64,000 bases of DNA from Ashinkailepas kermadecensis (taxonomy: Eukaryota > Arthropoda > Thecostraca > Neolepadidae): positions 32,548 through 96,547 of the forward strand of contig JAOTOM010002260.1 of assembly GCA_034440615.1 (NCBI GenBank). The letters run 5' to 3'. Position numbers and translations under genes: made by a program. Shown here piece by piece: positions 20,791-30,949 of this stretch. The notes beneath the pieces are model-generated. The model had not been told where the DNA came from and ran no database searches. It saw nothing but the letters and a program-made list of their open reading frames with translations. Position 1 is the first letter of the stretch, and each line of letters opens with the position of its first letter.

Positions 20791-22149
20791 CCTCTAGACG
20801 ATTATTACATGCTCTTTATTATTTTCGATACGAACATTTATACCGAAATCCAATTATCCTCACTGAATACAGTAAATATAATAAATACAGGAAATTGACT
20901 GGACCTGAGATCAGTAACCTTGATTACAATATCGAGAGAGTAGAGTTGATCGCCTTGATGAAGAATAACATCGTCCGAGTGTGGTGTTGAATGTTGTAAC
21001 TAATTTCGAATGACAGCACTTTGAAGAATTTGGAACATTGCTGTTTTTGACTCGTCACAGGACAATGACCTTTGACAACATTGACTTGCAATTTGTACAA
21101 GATATGTAGAGCAGGTGCACAAGAATGTACAAATGTTTCGTGTCTCTGCATCTACTCATTCAGCAACTATCCAGGGGAAAATCTGAGAAGGTAAGGCTCT
21201 GAAGACCCCCGCGGTCCGCCGAGAGTTAACGCATTAGCACAATACTATTATTACACTGTGGGCATAAGTAAGAGACATATATAATGACATTCTATGCTTC
21301 CTCTAAAAGTTAATTGGTGCAGTCGGTTACCGAATTATGTTCCAGAATACCAGAAAACTATGGTTGGTCACTAGGAAGGTAGGCTGTGCCGCTTCGCAGC
21401 AATCATTGGCAGGAAACACGTACTGCACAGCTTCACAGTTATGCTCTACGTGACAGTCTACCAGGTTGGCCACGGGCCAGTGTCCAAGGACAGGAGGTCG
21501 TATTTGCGGCAGTCACGTGACCATTTTCCGTGCAGCCATGAGCTGAGAGACACGGTGACTATGAGACATGAGACACTATGCTGTTCCTGTCCTGCATGCC
21601 TCAGTCGACAAACAACACTGGCAGTTCAGTGAGCAGGCTACCACTGGACTCCTGTCGACAAGAAACAACTGATCGTTATGGATTTCTGACTTCAGCAACA
21701 CAAAATGAGCTGGAAAGGATGGGATGAGCTGGGTTGCAATGGGTGTAGCGAAAGGGGAAGAGAGGTTTATGAAGTCAATGAAACATTCTCTTGTCCTAAA
21801 ATAATGATAGTATTTACAACTTTTACAATTGCTTACTTAATTCAGATTGATTGACAGATCGGTTAATTGCTTGATTATATCACACCTGAATCATTCCGAA
21901 ACCCAAGTTGTTGGGCGTACGCCAGATGTTATAGAGCATATATTAATATATTATTGTACATATTGTGCATTGTGTGGCAAGCGAGATAATTATATTTCTG
22001 TGCAGCTAACATATTTCTTCAAACGGTTACCATCCAATTTATTTTACAATCAGAGGCTCTTAGTTGATATTGCTTCAGTACGAATTGTAACTGGGCCATT
22101 CGTCAGTATTTGTGTGAAACATCATTCAACTGAATGAAGATGTAGTAGT
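20791..22149. other. unassigned DNA
   Basis: Mostly AT-rich with no recognisable gene, tandem array or repeat shared with other parts of the window. Confidence 0.4.
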
Positions 22150-25100
22150 AAGACATGCTATGTATCTTGGATTGCCGCATGACATTCAGCATTTGAATGT
22201 GAAATGTAATACTACATATAATGGCCATTCTACACCCATCCAAATGGTCTCAGTTTTTAACAATATTATAATAGCATGACAATGGATACATGTGCCATCA
22301 CTGAAGCACAGTACGGCTTTTCAAATATCGAACCCGACACCTCTGAAAATGTTCATCACTGTTCTAAGCTGCGCGATTGTAGTGAGAGCGGGCTACAGAC
22401 TATGATGGGATTCTGCGGAAAGGTAAGAAGACGTTACAAAAAATGTGTTACCGACCCGATAGATGCCATGCTGTTTCATAACAGCAGTTTTACATAACAG
22501 CAGTTTTCAATCGCAAACCCTTCACATCCATAGGATCAATTGTCTTGTAATACGGTAGTATCCCACATTTTTCAACGCGCGGTTCTTCCCTTTCCATGGA
22601 AACTCGGGCAGTCCGTGGCAGCTTTTTATATTACTAAACGGTGTTGGGAAATACATTTTGATATCGAGTTCGAAAAAAAACATTTTGGACAAGACCGAAG
22701 ATGGAGTGCAAATCATTTTTGTACAAAGAGCCGGCAAAATTCCCCACCCCCACCACACCCCACCCCCAGCACAAGTTTTAGAAGGTATTTCTCACACCTT
22801 CGTTTCATAAGTTTCAATGGATTGAATACACAAACAACTTAACACTGCACGCCTTTAGGTCCTTAATTCAAAAGCAATGAAATATACAACAGGAATGAAT
22901 GAAATATCGCGAAATGTAATTAAATACGTATTGTAATTGAAACGCCTGACTGGAGGTTGCCGAGTTTGCCGAGCGCGAGTGTTGAATAACATTCCTCCAC
23001 ACTCGTATTTTGTGTCTAGGAATAGGCCACTTACAGGACATGGTGTTTTGAGGGTATGAGAAACGCAAGTTTGTGCATTTCAGCTGCATAATCCTGCCAA
23101 TGCATCTGACAGGTGATGGTCCGCCCGATATGTGCCATTTGTTAGCAAAGGGCCTCGACCTGACCTGCTGAGTGAAAGCATTCCAAACTGCAGCGGGCTG
23201 GCTTTTTATCCTAATGGTTAGTTGCAGCATGCGGTGAAATAATCATACCACCCGCAGTATACAAATATCAGCTAAGCCGGATGTCGCTTGCTATATATTA
23301 AATCATGAGTGATATAATTATTATATATAAAGCAGTCGACAATGATCACGGTTGAAATCAAATGCTCCATTCACGATTGATTGAATAATTGTATCCCATG
23401 CCGGCCTTCACGTAAATTTAGGTGTATTCTAGTTTAACGCCAGTGCAGTTGTAGGGAATCAATAGCAAATGGACTGGTCTAATGGTCATTGCACTCAGGC
23501 ACTGTATAATATAAAGGTTATTGTACCGTACGATTAACACCCACCGTGCGATTAACACATGCTATAAACCACGGTTTTTCAAAACGACGCGGCCCAATAC
23601 GAACCGTACTTTATGGCGTGGGATAATATATATTATGCCATGATTCATTAGTTTTCTCTAATTAAAATTATTTCATGTAATATGTGTGCATATGTGTGCC
23701 CATGTGGTGCATTGCCTATAGCATGATATTGATCAATGTTGATCGTTATGAAATATGACTTCGACGTTCAACGAACTTGACTTTGATGCAATGAGCACAT
23801 TAATGTTCGATAAGGTGTATTCTATAAATGTAATAGGCTTAAGTAGGCCACTTTTAGTCATCAGGTAAATAAATTACACCACGAGCGAGAATACAATGCA
23901 TGTAAGTCACGCGTCGAAAACAAGTAGATGAAGGGAATTGTATACCGCGAGTGGTGTACTTGATTTAGCCCACTTCATAATCGAGTGCAAAATTCGAATA
24001 ATTGGCCTAGCTCACTTGGATGAACCTTGCCCCTGGATGCACAACATGTTAATCCAGTGTTTTTGTCAATCCGTAGAATTGAAAGGAACGTCTTGACCAC
24101 GTTAGTCACACTGAATGTTTGCCTTTTGCGTGGGCTAAAATTGATTAATCCCGTGCCGGAAAGTACGATTCCTCTTGGGTCGCGTACGTTTTCACAACCG
24201 TGGTTCAATAGCAGGTGTTAATCGCACGGTTGGTGTTTTTATGCCTTTATGCACACCTACCAACTAATATATGCAGTGCCTGAGTGCAATGACCTGCAGT
24301 GCCAATCCAATTCCTATTTATTCCCCACTACCGAACTGGTGGTCGAACCGGAATACAAATAAAATTCACGTGAAGGCTAGCAGGGATATAATTATTAAGC
24401 CAATCGTGAGTTGATACATTTTATTCATACCACTCTCCTACGGCTCGTGGTTGAAGTAAAAAGTTCCAATCACTCGTGGTTTAATATATATTGTCCCACG
24501 TCAGAACGTACGGTTCATATTCGGTCGTGTGCTTTTGTAAAACCGAATGTTAGCAATATGTGTGAAGCGCACGGTGAGTGTTAATCGTACGGTGAAATGG
24601 CCTATATATTATACAGTGCATGAATACAATGATCATTAGACACAGTCAATTTGGTATTCATTCCCCAGAACTGCACTGGCGGCTAACCTGGAATACACAT
24701 AAAATTAACCTGAAAGCCGACATGGGACAGCCGGTGTCGGTTTAAATTAAACCAATCGTGACTGAGACATCCTATTGCAACCACGAGCCGTAGGCGAATG
24801 GTTTAAAAATAATAATTGAATAATTCATGGTTAATATACATGGAAAGCGACATACGGCCTAGCTGATGTTTGTGTACTATTGGTGGTTTTTTTTTTACCG
24901 CACGCCGCAACTAACCATTAAGATGAAAAGCCAACCCGCTGCAGCTTCGAATGCTTTCACTTAGCAGGTTAGCCAGAGGCTCTAGAACTACGGTCAGCTC
25001 AAGGATGGTATTGCCAACAAGTATCTGACGTATCTGTCAGATGCATTGGCCGGATAATTCAGTTGAAATGTAGAAAATTGCATTCCTTATACCGTCAAAA

Positions 25101-25975
25101 TACCATTGCGTGTTAAATGGCATATTCTTGGTACAGAATAAGAGTGTGGAACAAAAACTGCACTCTCCCTTGGCTCCAGCAAGTCGCTTGAATTACTACA
25201 TATGTAATTACATCTCGTGATATGCCATTCATTCATGCATGCTATCTGTACTTTTCATGACTTTGTTTAATTAAGAGTCTTAGTTAGACCAGTGTTCAGT
25301 CGCCTTGTGTATTCCAGCCATTGAAGTTAAGCAAAGACGGTCCGAGACATATATTACTAAACTTGCGCTGGAGACAAAATTTGGCCGTCTCGTTATAAAA
25401 TATAATTTGCACTCGACCTTCTGCCACGTGCAGTGATTTTTTATGACTCGACATCAAAATTAATTTTCCAACACCGTTTTGCAATACAAAAAGCTGGCAT
25501 GTGAGTTTCTATTGGAAGGCAAAAACCGCGTGTTTATAAATGTGTGATGCTACCATATTATTAAAGAAGTTGTTCCGAAGAATGTGAAGGGATTGTGGAT
25601 GAAAACTGTTCCTTGTGAAACAGCACGACATCCATGGTGTCGGTATAGCTTTTTGTAACGTTTCCTAATCTTTCAGCAGAATCCCCTTAATGTTTAGCCG
25701 CTCTCGCCACACTGGGGCTGTTCAGAACAATGGTGAACATTTTCAGCGGTGTCGGTATAGGTTTTTTTTCAAAAGCCGTACCGTGCTTCGGTGTTGGTCC
25801 ATGTATCCGTCGTCATGCTATTGTAATATTGTTCAGGAGTGAAACAATTTGGATGGGTGTAGAAAGGCCGCCATCGCACTGGTGGTGGTCCATCCAAGAA
25901 AAAGTACGGGTTATGCATTTACACTTCATGACATTCTTGTTCACGTGAGGCATCCTGGTGCTTCCTGCCTTGATT
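22150..25975. mobile_element. second large inverted-repeat element (FB2)
   Basis: A left arm (about 22150-23660) matches the reverse complement of a right arm (about 24160-25975) over roughly 1.5 kb. Landmark pairs: CTACACCCATCCAAA at 22232/25850, TTACAAAAA at 22434/25650, CCAACACCGTTT reverse at 22639/25469, CAGATGCATTGGC reverse at 23093/25038, AACCATTA(A/G)GAT reverse at 23210/24913, and GTGTTAATCGTACGGT reverse at 23524/24579. The right arm has a second direct copy of the inner module (24160-24465 and 24466-24790), while the left arm has one. The centre (23660-24160) is unpaired. No coding capacity and no clear target duplication were found, so the outer limits are approximate. Confidence 0.75.
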
Positions 25976-26133
25976 TATGGGCAGCTCACCAAGGGAAGCC
26001 GCACATTGGAAGACAATATAAAAGTGCATGTAGTCAAATATGGCTAGCTACTGCATCAGACATGGGGACGACAATTACAAAAAAAGAAAATATAGTATTT
26101 CGTTCATTACATCTTCTTGACCTGTTATCCTAG

Positions 26134-26390
26134 CGTTTAACATACGTACCGTCAATGTCCTCATAATCGTTTCCCTCCTGGCAGCGAAACTGTTCGTGTC
26201 CCTGTAAACAACTTGCGTAAAATGTCTTCAGATGTGTTTGAAGGGGTAAACCCAACTTCGCGCCCCTGTACAACTGAACATACCAGGAAGAAGAAAATTT
26301 GAGATACATTAGAATGGGCACGAAAATGGTGAACAAAAATAAAATATATGCAGCCACAAATACATTTGGAAATGCCGCTTTGTGATCCAC
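26134..26390 (-). other. candidate exon with a hydrophobic segment
   Basis: One minus frame runs from about 26393 to 26130. It begins with a hydrophobic, membrane-like stretch (VFVAAYILFLFTIFVPILMY) and continues LGLPLQTHLKTFYASC to a possible donor, GACG followed by GTACGTATG, near 26143. A pyrimidine-rich TTCTTCTTCCTGG...TTCAG near 26275 could be an internal acceptor. The protein is not recognised. It may be chance, since it lies directly beside FB2. Confidence 0.2.
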
Positions 26391-26540
26391 CACTTTCCAG
26401 CAAAGTCACATGGTTCTTCGGCTCATGTGTGGGGTCTATCAGAAGCAGTCCCATAGTTATCCCGCCCATGAATGGGGCTTATCGGAGTAAGTCGTACGGC
26501 TCTGTAGCTTAGGCATGAGGTCTGCCAGAGGCAAGCGATG

Positions 26541-26735
<195 letters not shown>

Positions 26736-26899
26736 ACGATTACCGTCGGTCACTATTTTAGGCCCAGCACCCAGCCATAAGTTCGCTTGACTGATGTATC
26801 TCCAGATAGCAGCCGCATCGTGCTGAACATATTCGTCCAAGGGCGTTCAGTACCAGCATCCAACCGGTTAATGTTTCCAAAAATTACATCGGATTTTCG

Positions 26900-28040
26900 T
26901 CCCGCACCCAAGATAAATGTTGCGCCGGTCAGCACGCAAACTGTGGACGTCTGCCGACCAGTGGGTGGCCAGCAGCCGGTGGGCTGCCATCCGCTCAGTA
27001 CGGTGCGGATGGCATCCGCTCAGTACCTGCTGGCCGTCAGCACGCAAACTGTGGACGTCTGCCGACCAGTGGGTGGCCAGCAGCCGGTGGGCTGCCATCC
27101 GCTCAGTACGGTGCGGATGGCATCCGCTCAGTACCTGCTGGCCGTCAGCACGCAAACTGTGGACGTCTGCCGACCAGTGGGTGGCCAGCAGCCGATGGGC
27201 TGCCATCCTCCCAGTACGGTGCGGATGGCATCCGCTCAGTACCTGCTGGCCGTCAGCACGCAAACTGTGGACGTCTGCCGACCAGTGGGTGGCCAGCAGC
27301 CGGTGGGCTGCCATCCTCTCAGTACGCTCGGAGCCCCGGCGGAGCCCCAGTCTCGGCAGTACGCAGCCACGGCGGCGCACGGCACCAGGTAGTGTGTGGC
27401 GGTGGGCAGCGGCGCCCTCGTCACACGGACAGGTGCTGTGTCGGCCCGTCTGGCCGTCACGGTCACCGGCAACGACACAGCTGATAGTGCCGCTGACGTC
27501 AGCGCCGGCGGCCGCTCGCCCGACCCCGACCCCGACCCCGGCCACCGGCGTACCGCACGCCCACCGCCGGCACCGGCTACAGCTAGCAGCTGCAGCCGCT
27601 TGCCAGCTGCAGTCGATCACCGGCTGCTGGTGGTCACCAGCTGTTGCCGGGCGAGTGTGCTGCTATGGGCGCGCCGCTATGGGCAGGCCGTGTCGGCTGC
27701 ATGACAACAGACCATAGCCGCTGTCGCGGCCGCCCCGCTCACCTGGACACGTACTGTCCGTGGCCGCGTGTCAGCTGCGGCGGAGGCGGCGGCTGCAGGG
27801 CAGGCTGGTCCGACTGATCCAGGGTGCCGGCGTTCGGAGCGCCCCCCGGCTCCCACACCCCCACTCAGCCGCACTTGCCACCGTACTACCGCGTGCCGCG
27901 CGATCATATCGAGCGGCCGTCGTCCGGCCTGCCACCTGCCGGCCAGACTCCGAGCTACGGTCGGCTTGACTGAAGCGGCCGAGGCGGCGGCGGCGGCGGC
28001 GGCGGCGCACGGCGACACTGCACTACCGTGGGATCGCGTG
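26900..28040. other. CpG-rich block
   Basis: Conspicuously GC- and CpG-rich against the AT-rich neighbours. It holds the 108-bp array (26928-27340), (CCCCGA)n-like runs near 27520, and (GGC)n at about 27978-28007. It could be a CpG-island-like promoter region or an amplified GC-rich repeat. Open frames on both strands follow from composition, and I cannot choose one as real. Confidence 0.5.
26928..27340. repeat. 108-bp tandem repeat, four copies
   Basis: Units start at GTCAGCACGCAAACTGTGG at 26928, 27036, 27144 and 27252, an exact 108-bp step (36 codons). Copies are nearly identical (for example GCCGGTGGGC versus GCCGATGGGC). Within a unit, CATCCGCTCAGTACGGTGCGG contains a local duplication with CATCCGCTCAGTACCTG. 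Near-identity implies recent amplification. Confidence 0.93.
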
Positions 28041-29559
28041 TACCGTACATTCCCAGAACATCGCAGCATTATCAACAGAAAATCACGGACGCAAAAATAC
28101 TCACGGATCCTTTGGGTACATGTAATTCCAAAAAGAGCTCAACAATATCCATGTAATGGTTGGATGATGAGCGAAGTGTTCGCGCAGCAATCACCAGCGC
28201 TGACAGCCACTGGTTCCGGGTCATTGGCGTCGACATTGCGCCGCAATGCCTCAGTGATTTCAACAACTGGCTGGCTTTCCATCAACTCGAGTGATTGCTT
28301 GCACTGGATGAATATATAATTCAATGATCGGCTTGTTCAAAATGAATGTGAACTATTGGCAGCGCCTCAGGTGGAATTGCGCCATTGGCGTGTCACTTGG
28401 GCTCCTGGTGGTCGGGCTCAGAGCGTGAGCTGTCGTCACAGAGTCGGTCAGCGGGTCAGCGGGCTGGGGGTCAGGGGTCAGGTCCGGCTGTTCTTGGTCG
28501 GTTAATTCTGTGCGACATTCATTAGAGCAATGTTTCCCCTATTATGTACGGTGAATTCTGAAGCCCCCCACCCCCATCAGGCTCTTTATCGCCGCTTCTT
28601 ATCACGATATAATAGACCTATGAAACTTCGTGACTCTTACCAAAGTTCTTTTGGACGTATCATGCTGGGACAATTTTTTATGGGGGGGGGGGGGGTCGAT
28701 CAGAGGCGGCTCCAGGTGGAGATTCAGGAGGGCATGTCAGGCCAATTTTTATAGTTTGATGAGCTCCCAAAACCAGTCAGATAAATAAAAGATAAAAGAT
28801 AACCAATACTATTTATACCGAACACATGTTGGGCATTTTGCGTTCCTAATTATGAACATAAATGGCAGAGGCGGTTCCAGGGTAAGGTAGTAGGGGGTTT
28901 GTGGTGGTTTTCAGCATGATAATAAAGCAGCTCCCGACATGCCATCACATTATTGTTCATTTCTTTGGAATTCCTGTAGTGACAGCATATAATAACTTTC
29001 GGCATAGGCTGTGGAAGGTCAACTTTGAAGGAGAATGCATCTATTTTAGGTAAGTTGACGTAAAGGGAATGATTCATAGTAATTGGAAAGTAGTGAATCC
29101 TGGCTGCCCCCGAGATTTCAGAACGCGTGAAGTTTTACGCATGTTCTATGCACTGACTGATATGCGATGCTGCAGGCAGAGGCCGATCCAGGAAAAAAAC
29201 AAATAAGGCGGCTACACCATCTAATTATGATATGATATGATATATTCTGATTATGATATGAACTCTGGCCTGCTTCCTGAATAGTTCGCTTACACGTCAG
29301 AGAAAAGTTCAGCTCAGCTGACAACGCTCGACCTTGTTCGTGCTAAAACACGACTTCAGAAAGAGGAGGGAGTAATGGAAATGGCATGAGGTGGGATGGG
29401 TTTTCGCATACATGTAAAATAACTAGCGGCAGCCGTGTGATAGTGTCTTCTATCTGCTCAATAGATTAAGGGCGTCATTTCAGGACGCTTTTGGAATTAC
29501 TAACGGTTTCTCGTTCGAATCGAGCGCACATCGTTCGTGTTTGCTCCTGGAGTTGCTCT
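28041..29559. other. unassigned DNA with scattered transposon-end-like motifs
   Basis: No gene recognised. AGAGGCGGCTCCAGG (about 28700), AGAGGCGGTTCCAGG (about 28866) and AGAGGCCGATCCAGG (about 29178) resemble the GGCGGATCCAGG ends of small elements elsewhere in the window. ATATGATATGATAT occurs near 29227. Confidence 0.4.
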
Positions 29560-29690
29560 GCGGCGGCGGCGGTGGCGACAGCGATGGAGGCGGTGATGGC
29601 GGTAGTCGCAGTGGTAACGGTGGTGGCCGTGGTAGCGGTGGTGGCGGTGGTAGCGGTGGTGGCAGTGGTAACGGTGGTGGCAGCTATATC
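29560..29690. repeat. GGTGGC/GGTAGC low-complexity repeat
   Basis: Irregular GGNGGN hexamer-type repeat (GTGGTAGCGGTGGTGGC and similar) ending at about 29690. Confidence 0.85.
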
Positions 29691-29719
29691 ATGAAGAATA
29701 ATGTAGTACCTATTAAAAT

Positions 29720-29965
29720 AAATATATAGAATCTAACCTAAGCTAATCTAGCCTAGCCTAACCTCCTTTTTCACTTCCTCAAACATCAACATTTTTTATT
29801 TAAAAATGTAAAGTTAAAAAGCTAGCTAAACCCAACATCAGCTAGCTTAATCTCCTTTTAAAAACAAATATCGAGAAAACATGTTCCAAATGTTAAAAAG
29901 TAACCTTACCGAACCAAATCTAGCCTAACCTCTTTTTTGCTGTATGGTGGCAAATGAGTGTATAA
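29720..29965 (+). repeat. CCTAACC-rich interspersed repeat, copy 1
   Basis: Blocks of AACCTAAGCTAATCTAGCCT, AACATGTTCCAAATG and GCCTAACCTC are followed by TTTGCTGTATGGTGGCAAAT. The relative at 63085-63275 has the same order and ends TTGCTTCATGGTGGTAAGAT. CCTAACC here is interspersed, not a tandem telomeric array. Confidence 0.5.
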
Positions 29966-30182
29966 TTTATCCCGTATTCGTGCTCAGCTGCAATGATTCC
30001 TTAGCGCGCACGTTGTCTCTTTTCATTGTTTGTAGCAGGTGAAATGCTACACGTGAGAGCAAAGTCATGAGCAGTGAAGTTTTACGTCATATGGGCTTCG
30101 CTGACTTGAACTAATAAGTGTTCATGCACTTTTGGCTTGCTTTGTATGCTTGTTTAGTGCGTTATTCGCTTTGCCATAGTCA

Positions 30183-30308
30183 GTGGTATATCCAGGGGGA
30201 AACTGGGGAAACATTTCACCCCATCCCCAGTTCAACGAGTTGTTGAGCCGGTGGAGCCCCCAGAGTGCATGTGCCCGCTTTCCCGTTTAAAATTCCTGGA
30301 TCCGCCCG
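30183..30308. mobile_element. small element with CAGTGG...ATCCAGG ends
   Basis: The left end is CAGTGGTATATCCAGGGGGA and the right end is CCTGGATCCGCCCGTG, which reads CACGGGCGGATCCAGG in reverse. These are imperfect terminal inverted repeats about 126 bp apart, a MITE-like structure. No target duplication was resolved. Confidence 0.4.
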
Positions 30309-30445
30309 TGGTCATGGTGGACGATATGTGTGTTTGCATTGTTTTTCGTTGCGATTCAGGGAAATCGGGAGTGGGCTTCAGTGCCGAAATATTAATTCTT
30401 TCGAATTTTGTCTCTTTGCTCGAGGTACCGCGTCTGACGTTGTTT

Positions 30446-30812
30446 GCCTGACACTTGAACGTGCCGCGCCTGGCGCTGTTTGTCTGACACTTGAACGTGC
30501 CGCTCCCTGGCGTTGTTTGTCTGACACCTGCACGTGCCGCTCCCTGGCGTTGTTTGTCTGACACCTGCACGTGCCGCTCCCTGGCGTTGTTTGTCTGACA
30601 CCTGCACGTGCCGCTCCCTGGCGTTGTTTGTCTGACACCTGCACGTGCCGCTCCCTGGCGTTGTTTGTCTGACACCTGCACGTGCCGCTCCCTGGCGTTG
30701 TTTGTCTGACACCTGCACGTGCCGCTCCCTGGCGTTGTTTGTCTGACACCTGCACGTGCCGCTCCCTGGCGTTGTTTGTCTGACACCTTCACGTGCCGCG
30801 CCTGGCGTTCGG
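30446..30812. repeat. 37-bp minisatellite with an E-box in most units, about 10 copies
   Basis: The unit is CTGACACCTGCACGTGCCGC followed by TCCCTGGCGTTGTTTGT, with a 37-bp step (30484, 30521 and so on). Central units carry CACGTG, the canonical bHLH E-box. The first two units and the neighbouring edges have AACGTG instead. 37 is not a multiple of three, so the minus frames are open in rotation and spurious. Confidence 0.93.
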
Positions 30813-30949
30813 TGATTCACACAATGATTCCATTGTGTCATTTCGTTTAATTTGCCCTGTATCACGCAGCAGAATTAAAGAACTGAACGCCAGCCTTTGC
30901 TAGTCGGCACAGTAGTGGTCTGCTGACGGCTAGTACCTACCAGCATAGT

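Noticed and set aside
26868..27717. 250-266-residue frames on both strands
   Set aside because: The 108-bp repeat is a multiple of three and CpG-rich, so stops are scarce on both strands. No domain, and no preference for one frame.
29720..29965. Telomeric CCTAA-type repeat
   Set aside because: CCTAACC occurs in scattered, imperfect blocks within an interspersed repeat, not as a tandem telomeric run.
30232..30865. Minus-strand Arg/Gln-rich repeat frames
   Set aside because: 37-bp E-box minisatellite read in rotating frames.
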